Of a DNA stretch of 64,000 nucleotides, positions 36,894 through 47,828 are shown in pieces. The stretch covers positions 62,001 through 126,000 of the forward strand of contig SAPZ01000006.1 in NCBI GenBank assembly GCA_004020875.1. Direction: 5' to 3'. Under the pieces are notes generated by a model. That model made no database searches. It was not told the DNA's origin and saw nothing but the letters and a program-made list of their open reading frames with translations. The position numbers and the translations under genes were made by a program. Origin of the DNA: Mesorhizobium sp. Lineage in GTDB: Bacteria > Pseudomonadota > Alphaproteobacteria > Rhizobiales > Rhizobiaceae. Numbering within the stretch: the stretch's first letter is position 1; every line of letters begins with the position of its first letter.

Positions 36894-37565
36894 ATGGATG
36901 TGAGCGTGTTCGAATATAGCGACGAAAACAGTATCCTGTACGGCGATCTTGCCTTTCGCTATCGGATGGCGACACCGGCAAAGTCGACCGGCAAATGCAT
37001 TTTTGTGCTTCACGGATCGGGCGTGGACGAAACGACGCTCATCCCGCTTGCAAGGAAGATCGCGCCCGATGCAACGCTGGTCGCCGCGCGCGGACGCATC
37101 CCCCAGGACGACGGCTTTCGCTGGTTCGAGCGAATCACGCCGACAAGTTTCGAACAGACCAGCATCCGCGACGAGACCGCCGCCTATGCCGAGTTCGCCG
37201 TGGAGATAGCGAAGCACCATGGCCTCGACCTGGGGCGCGCGACCTTCCTTGGCTACTCGAACGGCGCCAACGTCGTCTCCAGCCTGATGCTGCTCCATCC
37301 TGGCCTGGTCCGGCAGGCGGCGCTTCTACGAGCGATGCCGGTGCTCGACACTTCGCCGATGACCGATCTCGGCGGAACGCGTGTGCTGATCATCGCCGGT
37401 GCCGCCGACCAGACCTACGGCCCGTTCGCGCCGGCGCTGGTGACGCTGTTCAGCGAGCGCCGGGCCGAGGTCGACGCGCGCATCGTTGCCTCGGGTCATG
37501 AATTCGGCGATGCGGACGCGGCGATCGCGCGACAGTGGCTGGCTGGTCCTATGCCGGCGACCTGA
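36894..37565 (+). CDS. Alpha/beta hydrolase (carboxylesterase/phospholipase type)
   Basis: A 223-residue cytoplasmic hydrolase. Residues include the oxyanion-hole region FVLHGSGVDETTL, the nucleophile Ser in LGYSNGANV, and the likely catalytic Asp and His in AGAADQTY and ASGHEFG. The closest family is the short carboxylesterase/phospholipase group (YpfH/YteT-like in length). The natural substrate is unknown. It is divergent from opgC. Confidence 0.88.
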   Translation: MDVSVFEYSDENSILYGDLAFRYRMATPAKSTGKCIFVLHGSGVDETTLIPLARKIAPDATLVAARGRIPQDDGFRWFERITPTSFEQTSIRDETAAYAEFAVEIAKHHGLDLGRATFLGYSNGANVVSSLMLLHPGLVRQAALLRAMPVLDTSPMTDLGGTRVLIIAGAADQTYGPFAPALVTLFSERRAEVDARIVASGHEFGDADAAIARQWLAGPMPAT

Positions 37566-37632
37566 CCGTGTCCGCCAGCCCGGCAATACTGGCTTAGGCG
37601 GTAAGCTCGGCACGTGGCGGCTCAAGAGAATT

Positions 37633-39021
37633 CTACCCCCGTCCCATCCGGTTCCAGGCGTCCAGGCCCGCGATCTTGTAGGCTTCGGCCAGCGTCGGGT
37701 AGTTGAAGGTGTTGTTGACGAAGAAGTCGACCGTGCCGCCAAGATTGATGACCGCCTGGCCGATATGAATGAGCTCGGTGGCGCCTTCGCCGACAATGTG
37801 GGCCCCAAGCAGGCGGCGCGTCTCGACAGAGAACAACAGCTTCAGGAAACCGCTTGAGACGCCCATGATATGGCCGCGCGATGTCTCGCGAAAACGTGCC
37901 AGGCCGACCTCATAAGCATCCCCGCTCTCGCGCACCTGCTCCTCCGACAGGCCGACCGTCGATATCTCCGGCACGGCGTAGATGCCATAGGGAAAGCTTT
38001 CCGGCGGCGGCGGCAGGTTGACGCCGAAGGCGTGGCATGCCGCCACCCGGCCCTGCTCCATCGAGGTCGAGGCAAGGCTCGGGAAGCCGATGACGTCGCC
38101 GGCCGCGTAGATGTTCGGCACGCTCGTCTGGAAAGTCTGCGGATCGACCTTTACCCGGCCTCGGGCGTCGGCCTCGATGCCGACTGAGTCGAGGCCGAGG
38201 CTGGCTATGTTGCCGGTGCGGCCGGCAGCGTAGAGCACCATCTCGGAGCGGATGGTGCGGCCGTCGGTGAGCGTAACCTCGGCATGGTCGGGTTTGGAGG
38301 CGATCTCCTTTACCGGGCTGCCGAGCCGGATGGTCATGCCGCGGTCGCGCATCTGGTGAATGAAGTCGTCGACGATCTCGCGGTCGATGAAATCCAGGAT
38401 GGAATTGCGCGGCTCGACCAAGGTCACCGGCACGTCGAGCGCCGAAAAGATGGTGGCATACTCAACGCCGATGACGCCGGCGCCGATCACCGTCAGCGTT
38501 CGCGGCAGGTGGTGGAGTTCCAGCATCTCGTCGCTGTCGAAGATGCGCTTCCTGTCGAAGGGCACGTCGGCAGGCCGGTGCGGCCGGGTGCCGACGGCAA
38601 TCAGGGCGTTGGCAAAGCCAATCTCACTGTAATCACCATTGTCGGCGGTCAGGCTGGCCTTGTTCGGCGTGAGGAATTTAACCGCGGCGCGCGCGCTCCT
38701 CACGGTGTTGCGCATGAACTGGTGCTGCAATACCTCGACCTCGTGGTCGAGGGTCTTGTGCAACCGCTCGACCAGATCACCGATCGAAATGTCCTGCTTC
38801 ACCCGATAGCCGCGGCCGTAGAAGCCGCGCTCGCGCCAGCCCGAGAGATTGAGCACGGTCTCGCGCAACGTCTTCGATGGGATGGTGCCGGTATGCACCG
38901 AGACGCCGCCCAGACGCCTGCCCCGGTCTACCACCAGCACCGATTTACCGAGCTTGGCCGACTGCACAGCGGCGCGGCGCCCGGAAGGTCCGCTGCCAAT
39001 GACCAGCATATCGTAGTCCAT
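37633..39021 (-). CDS. sthA: Si-specific NAD(P)+ transhydrogenase
   Basis: A soluble FAD enzyme that exchanges reducing equivalents between NADPH and NAD+. The 462-residue protein has the FAD motif VIGSGPSGRRAA at the N-terminus, a second dinucleotide motif (GAGVIGVEYATIFSAL), and the C-terminal dimerisation domain (LLGAHIVGEGATELIHIGQA). The segment GVSVHTGTIPSKTLR lacks the redox cysteine pair of lipoamide dehydrogenases, as in SthA. The ATG at 39021 gives the usual N-terminus. Confidence 0.95.
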   Translation of the reverse strand: MDYDMLVIGSGPSGRRAAVQSAKLGKSVLVVDRGRRLGGVSVHTGTIPSKTLRETVLNLSGWRERGFYGRGYRVKQDISIGDLVERLHKTLDHEVEVLQHQFMRNTVRSARAAVKFLTPNKASLTADNGDYSEIGFANALIAVGTRPHRPADVPFDRKRIFDSDEMLELHHLPRTLTVIGAGVIGVEYATIFSALDVPVTLVEPRNSILDFIDREIVDDFIHQMRDRGMTIRLGSPVKEIASKPDHAEVTLTDGRTIRSEMVLYAAGRTGNIASLGLDSVGIEADARGRVKVDPQTFQTSVPNIYAAGDVIGFPSLASTSMEQGRVAACHAFGVNLPPPPESFPYGIYAVPEISTVGLSEEQVRESGDAYEVGLARFRETSRGHIMGVSSGFLKLLFSVETRRLLGAHIVGEGATELIHIGQAVINLGGTVDFFVNNTFNYPTLAEAYKIAGLDAWNRMGRG

Positions 39022-39222
39022 TAACTGCCGCCCCTCGGATGCATCTTGTGCGCCGCAGCAAGCTAAGCTGACGGCCGCGTCATATTCAACTGCCTATCGA
39101 GATTTCTGGCCAATTGCGAAAAATCTGGAAAATGCAACCACATACACCGATGAACTTAACCCCGCGGCAACGCTTGCATGCAATGGTCTCCCGCGAGGCA
39201 ACCACAGGCTAGCCGATTGTCC

Positions 39223-39900
39223 ATGTCCAAAAGCGATACCTTGCCCGGCACGGCGACAGGATTTCTGGCCGAGCTACAGTCGCACCCAGTCGTCGTGGAT
39301 CTCCGGGAAGGCCTGTTCCGTTTCATCGCTCTGGTTGTGGCTGCTATATTCGTCTACCGTGGGGTGCACAATGTCATCGTCGATCCGGGACGCCTCAACG
39401 TCCTGCTGCTGACGATCTCCGAGACGCTCACCTTCATTTGGCTGCTTCTGGCGCGGCGACCGCTGGTCCGCGACTGGAGCCCTTTCACGGTCTTTATAGC
39501 GGTGACCGCCGGTTTCGGCTCCGGCTTCGTGTCGCTCCAGGAAGGCACTGCCATCATTCCGCTCTTTATCGCGGCGCCGCTGCAGTTCCTGGCCTTGTGG
39601 CTGGTGATCTGGGGCAAGATGTCGCTCGGCCGCTCCTTCGCCATTCTGCCCGCAAATCGCGGGGTCGTCACCGGCGGGGCCTACCGGTTCGTGCGGCACC
39701 CGATTTATGCGGGCTACCTGGCGGGGCACATCCTGTTCCTGTTGTCGAGCTTCTCGGTCTACAATTTCACCGTCTACGCGATCATCACCCTGTTCCAGAT
39801 CCATCGCATCCTTCGCGAGGAGCGCATCTTGGCACTGACGCAGGAATATCGCGACTATCTCGGACGGGTTCGCTACAGGCTCTGTCCCGGCATTTTCTGA
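39223..39900 (+). CDS. Isoprenylcysteine methyltransferase-like membrane protein
   Basis: A 225-residue integral membrane protein with about five helices. The C-terminal part has the ICMT/phospholipid methyltransferase-type region: VVTGGAYRFVRHPIYAGYL (SAM-binding area), then HRILREERIL and YRDYLGRVRYRLCPG. The natural substrate is unknown in bacteria; lipid or small hydrophobic molecules are plausible. Start at 39223 keeps a short N-terminus before the first helix. Confidence 0.85.
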   Translation: MSKSDTLPGTATGFLAELQSHPVVVDLREGLFRFIALVVAAIFVYRGVHNVIVDPGRLNVLLLTISETLTFIWLLLARRPLVRDWSPFTVFIAVTAGFGSGFVSLQEGTAIIPLFIAAPLQFLALWLVIWGKMSLGRSFAILPANRGVVTGGAYRFVRHPIYAGYLAGHILFLLSSFSVYNFTVYAIITLFQIHRILREERILALTQEYRDYLGRVRYRLCPGIF

Positions 39901-40006
39901 GAGCACGCCGGCCGCCGGCGGGCACGTTCCTTGAATTCCTGGCCGCCCTCACCATTTGAAAAGGCGGCAGGCGTCCCGATGCGGGCGCCGCGACCGAGGG
40001 ACGGAC

Positions 40007-40477
40007 ATGAACGCACGCGTATTGAACGGCGAGATCATCACGACCAGGTTCGAGGACACCCGCGCCTATCGCGGTGTGCGGACAAGGCGCATCCTTGCCT
40101 TCCTGCTCGATTACTTCTTCGTGGCACTGCTGACCATACCCTTCGCGATCCTGGTCGCCATTCTCGGGCTGTTGACGTTCGGCCTCGGCTGGGCGCTGTT
40201 TTCGGTGCTGGTGCCGATGGTCGCCATCCTCTACATCTGGAACACGCTAGGCAGCCGCGACCAGGCGACGACCGGCATGAAGATCATGGGCATCCGCCTG
40301 GAGAAGCTCGACGGTAGCCGCATCGACGGCATGACGGCGGTGGTGCATTCCGTTCTGTTCTGGGCCGGCAACGTCATCCTGACGCCGCTGGTGCTGCTGG
40401 TCACTCTGTTTTCCGACCGCAAGCGCACGCTGCACGACCTGCTGCTCGGCACCGTGGTCACCCGCACCGACATCTGA
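40007..40477 (+). CDS. RDD family membrane protein
   Basis: A 156-residue protein with the RDD pattern: RTRRILAFLLDYFFVALLTI (the R..D signature in the first helix) and a second pair of helices, plus TGMKIMGIRLEKLDG and DRKRTLHDLLLGTVVTRTD. RDD proteins are membrane proteins of largely unknown, possibly transport-related, function. The ATG at 40007 follows GGACGG. It lies 107 bp after the methyltransferase gene. Confidence 0.88.
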   Translation: MNARVLNGEIITTRFEDTRAYRGVRTRRILAFLLDYFFVALLTIPFAILVAILGLLTFGLGWALFSVLVPMVAILYIWNTLGSRDQATTGMKIMGIRLEKLDGSRIDGMTAVVHSVLFWAGNVILTPLVLLVTLFSDRKRTLHDLLLGTVVTRTDI

Positions 40478-40625
40478 CGGTGCCGACAGCCGCGTCCATC
40501 GAACGACCAAGCCGCCTGCCCCAAAATATGAACAGGCCGCAGACGTCGCGGCAGCACAATCCTGTTGAATTTTTCGCCGGCCGGGCCAAAGGTAGGGCGA
40601 TTCGCAGGAGCGTATCCAAGATTAG

Positions 40626-41390
40626 ATGACGCAGCATCCGACCCAGTCGCCGCAGTTCTTCCTGACCGCGCCGTCGCCGTGTCCCTATCTGGAGGGACAG
40701 TTCGAGCGCAAAGTGTTCACGCACCTTGTCGGTGACAAGGCGCCTGAGATGAACGACCTGCTGACGCAAGGCGGCTTCCGGCGCTCGCAGAATATCGCCT
40801 ACCGCCCGGCTTGCGAGTCTTGCCGCGCCTGTGTGTCGGTGCGCATCCTGGCGCAGGAATTCGACCCCAGCCGCAACATGCGCCGCGTCATCCAGCACAA
40901 TGCCGATCTCGTCGGCGCCATGCATGACGCTCAGCCCTCGACGGAGCAGTACTCGCTCTTCCGCAGCTATCTCGACGCCCGCCATCGCCGTGGCGGCATG
41001 TCGGACATGACCGTGCTCGACTATGCGATGATGGTGGAGGACACGCATGTCGACACCAAGATCATCGAATACCGGCGTCGTGGCCCAGACACTTTCATCA
41101 CTGGCAAAGGCCAGGGCGAACTGATAGCCGTCGCGCTCACCGACAAGATGGCCGACGGCCTGTCGATGGTCTATTCCTACTTCAATCCCGACCTCGAGGA
41201 CCGCTCGCTCGGCACCTTCATGATCCTCGACCACATCGCCCGCGCCAAGGCGATGGGCCTGCCCCACGTCTATCTCGGCTACTGGGTCAACGGCTCGCGC
41301 AAGATGAACTATAAGATGCGCTTCATGCCGCAGGAGCATCTCGGCCCGAAAGGCTGGGAACGCTACGACCACGAAGCGGTCATTCGCTGA
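40626..41390 (+). CDS. bpt: Aspartate/glutamate leucyltransferase (bacterial Ate1-type)
   Basis: It transfers an amino acid from tRNA to N-terminal Asp/Glu of proteins, marking them for ClpS-ClpAP degradation (N-degron pathway). The 254-residue protein has the Cys-rich N-terminal motif [15 protein letters not shown], with a further Cys earlier (PCPYLEGQ), and the family pattern [19 protein letters not shown] and [15 protein letters not shown]. Length and motifs match Bpt; annotation pipelines often call it arginyltransferase. Confidence 0.95.
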   Translation: MTQHPTQSPQFFLTAPSPCPYLEGQFERKVFTHLVGDKAPEMNDLLTQGGFRRSQNIAYRPACESCRACVSVRILAQEFDPSRNMRRVIQHNADLVGAMHDAQPSTEQYSLFRSYLDARHRRGGMSDMTVLDYAMMVEDTHVDTKIIEYRRRGPDTFITGKGQGELIAVALTDKMADGLSMVYSYFNPDLEDRSLGTFMILDHIARAKAMGLPHVYLGYWVNGSRKMNYKMRFMPQEHLGPKGWERYDHEAVIR

Positions 41391-41516
41391 TAGTTCTCAA
41401 AACTCCGCCATTAAACTGTTTCAGGGTGGGAGATGCTGGCCTTCCCGCCGATGGCGGAACGGTGTGCAATCACGCCGTCGGCCGCCTTCTTCCACTTCAT
41501 TTCGAGATACTGCCGC

Positions 41517-42413
41517 ATGTCTTCCCACAATGCTCACACCAGGGGGCTGCTGCTGACGGCGCTTGGCGGGGTCACGTTGACCGTCGATATACCACTGATC
41601 CGGCTCGCGCATGGCGAGGCGTGGTCGATCCTGCTGCTGCGCACCGGATCCATGTTCACCGCGGCGCTGGTCATCTGGGTGATCTGGCGCTTGCTGAGCG
41701 ACAAGGTGCCGAAGCTCATTCCCGGACGGCCGGGCCTGGTCGTCGCCACGCTTTACGGTCTCGGCTCGATCGCCTTCATCACCGGGGTCTATCACACTTC
41801 GACCGCCGACCTCGTCTTCATCCTGGCGTTCACCACGATGTTCTCGGCGCTACTGTCGTGGCTTTTCCTGAAGGAGACCCCGCGACCTGCGACGCTCGCG
41901 GCGCTGGCACTGATGATCGTCGGCGTCGGCATAATCGTTGGCGATTCGATCGGCACCGGCAATCTGTTCGGCGACATCATGGCGCTATGCTCGGCGCTTT
42001 GCGTCGCATCCGCCATCACCATATCGCGCGCCAGCGGCCAAGAGATGGGCTTCACGTCGCTTATCGGGGTGGTCCTGCCATTCGCCGTGGCCGCCTTCAT
42101 GGTATCGAATACCGGCTTTCGCGTCGACGCGCCGTGGTGGATCGTCCTTAACGGCGCCGTGATCATGCCGATCTCGTTCTTCTGTCTGGCAAACGGACCG
42201 AAATACATTTCAGGGCCCGAAGTGGCGATGTTCTACCTGCTGGAAACCGTGTTCGCCCCGATCTGGGTGTGGTTGATCTTCTCCGAGACGCCGACACGCA
42301 ACAGCCTGATCGGCGGCACGATCCTGATCGTGACGCTGGTGGCGCATTCGCTGTGGCAATTGCATGAGGGCCGCAAGCGCCGCGCCGCGCTTGCGGTGGT
42401 TCACCCGGCCTGA
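41517..42413 (+). CDS. DMT family transporter (EamA domains)
   Basis: A 298-residue inner-membrane protein with about ten helices in two EamA repeats: the first starts GLLLTALGGVTLTVDIPLIR, the second GDIMALCSALCVASAITISR. The C-terminus has SGPEVAMFYLLETVFAPIWV, typical of the family. Substrate unknown; members move metabolites or drugs. The ATG at 41517 is preferred over an earlier start that adds 28 unlike residues. It overlaps the convergent AI-2E gene by 13 bp. Confidence 0.9.
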   Translation: MSSHNAHTRGLLLTALGGVTLTVDIPLIRLAHGEAWSILLLRTGSMFTAALVIWVIWRLLSDKVPKLIPGRPGLVVATLYGLGSIAFITGVYHTSTADLVFILAFTTMFSALLSWLFLKETPRPATLAALALMIVGVGIIVGDSIGTGNLFGDIMALCSALCVASAITISRASGQEMGFTSLIGVVLPFAVAAFMVSNTGFRVDAPWWIVLNGAVIMPISFFCLANGPKYISGPEVAMFYLLETVFAPIWVWLIFSETPTRNSLIGGTILIVTLVAHSLWQLHEGRKRRAALAVVHPA

Positions 42414-43633
42414 ATTTTTCTCGGTTCGGCGGTCGCCTCGATTTTGGGCGGCGCGCCGGTATGGTCGGCGACCGGAGGAATCTCGTCCATCAATTCCACC
42501 TCGCGCAGCCACTCGCGCCAGATGGCCACGAGCAGCGCCATCAGCACCGGGCCGATAAACAGGCCGAGGAAGCCCATGGTCTTGACGCCGCCAATCAGTC
42601 CGAAAAAAGTCGGCAGGAAGGGCAGCTTGATCGGCCCGCCGACCAGCTTGGGCCGCAGTGTCTTGTCGACGATGAAGAGCTCCACCGCGCCCCATGTGAA
42701 CAATGCAAGGCCGGCGAACAGCTTGCCGCTGGCTGCGAGGTAGATAGAGACCAGTGTGAAGGAGAGCGGCGCACCGCCCGGGATCAGTGCCATGATACCG
42801 GTGAGCGCGCCGAGCGTAACCGGCGACGGCACGCCGGCGAGCCAATAAGCGATGCCCAACACCAGGCCTTCGCCGATGGCTATGATGGTCATACCCGTCA
42901 CGGTCGAGGAGATCGTCGCGGGCACGACGCGCGAGATGCGCTCCCAGCGCGTCGGCAGGATGCGCTCGCCCAAGCGATCGACCTGGGCCGCGAAAGACTC
43001 GCCGTCGCGATAGGCGAAGAATAGCGCGATCATCATGAACAAGAGCGTCAGCAGCAGGCTGAAGGCACTGCCGCCAGCAGCCAAAGCTCCGCGATAGATA
43101 TTTCCGATATTGGAGCCGCTGACCGCTTGAATAAGTTCGCCGATGCCGCCGGGGTGGCCGAGATAGGCCGTCCACTGCTCGTTCAGCCACTCGCCGACCA
43201 CCGGCATGGTGGCGATCCATTGCGGCGTCACCGCGCCGTGCCGGTTGGTCTCGATCGCCCAGGTGACCCACTCGCGCAGCTCGTTGATGGCATAGGTGCC
43301 GGCCAGCGCGATCGGCACCACCAGGAAGGTGAGGATGAAGAGGATCGCGAGCGTCGCGCCGACGGTGCGGTTGCCGCCGACGGCGACGAGCAGCCGGCGG
43401 TAGAGCGGCCAGCTCGCGAAGGCGATGACGAGGGCGGCTAGAACCGGAAACAGGAAACCGTGGAAGAAATAGACGCCGGCGGCGGCGATCAGCACCAGGA
43501 GCCAGCGCGCCGCCGACAGCGGCGGGATGACGGCCGCCCTCAGCGGCGTCGACAGGCCGAACAGGCGCTGCCCCGGCTTCTGGATCTCAGCCCGCTTCAA
43601 CCCGGCGTTTCTCCCCTGCCCTGTGGTTTCCAT
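42401..43633 (-). CDS. AI-2E family transporter
   Basis: A 410-residue membrane protein of the AI-2E/UPF0118 family, with about eight helices and the conserved segment GLVLGIAYWLAGVPSPVTLG, ALIPGGAPLSF and GLFIGPVLMALLVAIWREWL. E. coli TqsA exports autoinducer-2 but most members have other, often unknown, substrates. It begins 54 bp before a pair of palindromic repeats and overlaps the EamA gene at its end. Confidence 0.88.
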   Translation of the reverse strand: METTGQGRNAGLKRAEIQKPGQRLFGLSTPLRAAVIPPLSAARWLLVLIAAAGVYFFHGFLFPVLAALVIAFASWPLYRRLLVAVGGNRTVGATLAILFILTFLVVPIALAGTYAINELREWVTWAIETNRHGAVTPQWIATMPVVGEWLNEQWTAYLGHPGGIGELIQAVSGSNIGNIYRGALAAGGSAFSLLLTLLFMMIALFFAYRDGESFAAQVDRLGERILPTRWERISRVVPATISSTVTGMTIIAIGEGLVLGIAYWLAGVPSPVTLGALTGIMALIPGGAPLSFTLVSIYLAASGKLFAGLALFTWGAVELFIVDKTLRPKLVGGPIKLPFLPTFFGLIGGVKTMGFLGLFIGPVLMALLVAIWREWLREVELMDEIPPVADHTGAPPKIEATAEPRKIQAG

Positions 43634-43690
43634 GAGGCTTATGCACCATCATAGTGCAGCAATCGTGACGATAGTCCAAATAGTGCCTTT

Positions 43691-43750
43691 TCCTTCTCCC
43701 CTTGTGAGAGAAGGTGGCTCGGCGCACAGCGCCGAGACGGACGAGGGGTG
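43691..43750. repeat. Rhizobial palindromic repeat, unit 1
   Basis: About 60 bp made of two hairpins: CCTTCTCCCC..GAGAAGG and GGCTCGGCGC..GCGCCGAG, ending GGACGAGGGGTG. It is the inverted counterpart of the unit at 43821-43874. The pattern is that of the short palindromic intergenic repeats common in rhizobia. Confidence 0.7.
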
Positions 43751-43820
43751 TTCCAGCGCAGTGCGGCGCCAAACATCCAAGGAATTTATGCGCTTACGTC
43801 CGAGTGGCGATCCTTCCACC

Positions 43821-43874
43821 AGCCCTCATCCGGCCGAGCTTCGCTCGTCCACCTTCTCCCATAGGGGGAGAAGG
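43821..43874. repeat. Rhizobial palindromic repeat, unit 2 (inverted)
   Basis: About 54 bp; its reverse complement aligns with unit 1 (CCTTCTCCC..GAGAAGGTGG, variable hairpin, GGATGAGGGCTG). It ends 13 bp after the parC stop, so it may act as a terminator for parC. Confidence 0.7.
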
Positions 43875-43886
43875 TCGAGCGCCTCG

Positions 43887-46142
<2,256 letters not shown>

Positions 46143-46548
46143 GGGTTTGAACTATCCGAGCGGATGATTCGCGGCAAGCGCTGCGTTAACACCGGCGCTT
46201 TCGTCGCGGCCGCCCCCCGATGTGAACGGCTTCACGGAAGCTTCGGGACGGCGGCTGCAATTTGCCGCCGATCTGCAACAGGTCGCGGCGGCAACGCTAC
46301 GCCGCCCAACATCAATCCGTTACATGCGCCGTCTATCTGGCAATGCAACGCTGGCGGAGGAAAGCCGCGATCTTCATGACAAATTCACCGCATCGCACAA
46401 AGGCTGCCGGCCGGCGTTTGCTTTTCGTCGCCATTTTCGACACATGTGCCGGGAAATGCCTTTTTCCCGTCCCGTTCGTCACGGAATGGTGATGGAGCAG
46501 GTTTCAAAACAATTTTCATCATAGCCAAATCAGGACAGGGAACTCGCC
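46143..46548. other. Intergenic region upstream of parC, no gene seen
   Basis: The 406 bp between parC and the divergent secreted-protein gene contain the promoters of both. Open frames here (up to 100 codons) have no recognisable family, no clear ribosome site and a composition of high-GC shadow frames. No convincing RNA gene or riboswitch was seen. Confidence 0.6.
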
Positions 46549-47739
46549 ATGACAATCCAACGCTCCACGCTCAAGAAACTGGCTTTTTCGACCTTTCTGC
46601 TGACGCTGCCGCTCAACGCGGCCTTCGCCGCCGACCCGGCGGTCGCCGAACGCATCAAGGCAGCCCTTGCCGCCCAAGGTGTCGATATTTCCTGGACCGG
46701 GGTCTCAGGCGATGATTCCAACGCCGTGCTGCAGGGTGTCTCCATCAAGCCGGCCGCCGAGAAGGAAGCGCTGCCGATCGGCGACGTGAAGCTGGAAGGT
46801 GTCACCCAGGCCAACGACGGCTATCAGATAGCCACTGTTACGACCTCGCCCTTCCAACACAGCAAGGACGGCGTGACGCTCGACCTCAGTCCGGTGATCA
46901 TCCACGACATGAAGGTTCCGGCCGAGGGCAGCACCGACACGCTCGGCTCGCTGATGATGTACAAGTCGGCCGAGCTGTCCAACATGACGGTCAAGGTCGG
47001 CGATAAGACGGCGTTCGCGATGGACGGGCTTGCCGTCCAGATCACGCCTCCGGCCGACGGCAAGGCGATGGACTTCACCGCCAATACCCAGAAATTCACC
47101 GCCGACCTGTCGCTGATCGACGATCCCAAGTCGAAGGAGGCGATCGACGCGCTCGGCTACCAGAACATCTCGGGCAACATCGCCATGGCCGGCACCTGGC
47201 AGCCGAGCGACGGCAAGATGGAGCTGTCGAAATACGACATCTCGGTTGAGAATGCCGGCACGCTAGGCATGACCTTCAACCTCGGCGGCTACACTGTCGA
47301 TTTCATCAAGTCGATGCAGGCGATGCAGAAGCAACTCGCCTCACAGCCGGAAGGCGCCGACAAATCGGCGCAGGGCATGGCCATGCTCGGCCTCATGCAG
47401 CAGCTTTCCTTCAACGGCGCCTCGATCCGCTATCAAGACGATTCGCTCACCGGCAAGGTGCTCGACTATGTCGGCAAACAGCAGGGCATGTCGGCCAAAG
47501 ACGTCGCCAACCAGGCCAAGGCGATCGTGCCCTTCGGCATGGCGCAGCTCAACAATCCGGAGCTCACTGCGGAAGTCTCGTCGGCGGTCAACACCTTCCT
47601 CGACAATCCGAAGAGCCTGGAAATATCGGCCGAGCCGCCGTCGTCGGTGCCGTTCGCGCTGATCATGGCGGGCGCCATGTCCAACCCGCTCGACCTGCCG
47701 AAGACGCTCGGCGTCAAGGTCAAGGCGAACCAGGACTGA
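46549..47739 (+). CDS. Secreted protein of unknown function
   Basis: A 396-residue protein with a Sec signal peptide (TLKKLAFSTFLLTLPLNAAFA, cleavage before ADPA). The mature protein has no obvious domain that I recognise. It is regular and rich in Ala, Ser, Asp and Lys, with strand-like stretches (GVTLDLSPVIIHDMKVPA, KYDISVENAGTLGMTFNLGG), reminiscent of long beta-rich periplasmic proteins of the AsmA/DUF945 kind, but that is only an impression. It has its own terminator. Confidence 0.8.
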   Translation: MTIQRSTLKKLAFSTFLLTLPLNAAFAADPAVAERIKAALAAQGVDISWTGVSGDDSNAVLQGVSIKPAAEKEALPIGDVKLEGVTQANDGYQIATVTTSPFQHSKDGVTLDLSPVIIHDMKVPAEGSTDTLGSLMMYKSAELSNMTVKVGDKTAFAMDGLAVQITPPADGKAMDFTANTQKFTADLSLIDDPKSKEAIDALGYQNISGNIAMAGTWQPSDGKMELSKYDISVENAGTLGMTFNLGGYTVDFIKSMQAMQKQLASQPEGADKSAQGMAMLGLMQQLSFNGASIRYQDDSLTGKVLDYVGKQQGMSAKDVANQAKAIVPFGMAQLNNPELTAEVSSAVNTFLDNPKSLEISAEPPSSVPFALIMAGAMSNPLDLPKTLGVKVKANQD

Positions 47740-47760
47740 GAGATCGGTTCGTCCCAAACG

Positions 47761-47788
47761 AAAAGCCCGGCAGCGATGCCGGGCTTTT
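47761..47788 (+). terminator. Rho-independent terminator, secreted-protein gene/aspS
   Basis: A perfect 12-bp stem (AAAAGCCCGGCA with TGCCGGGCTTTT, loop GCGA) lies 21 bp after the plus-strand stop and 40 bp beyond the aspS stop. The A/T ends allow it to work in both directions. Confidence 0.8.
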
Positions 47789-47828
47789 AGTAGATTTCCA
47801 TGAGAAAATAAGGGCTTGGGTCTGGGTC

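Noticed and set aside
43691..43874. Possible CRISPR-like array from repeated CTTCTCCCC units
   Set aside because: Only two units in inverted orientation with unequal spacing and no cas genes; it fits palindromic intergenic repeats.
46222..46524. 100-codon plus-strand frame between parC and the secreted-protein gene
   Set aside because: No ribosome site, no family, and Arg-rich composition as in non-coding GC-rich DNA.
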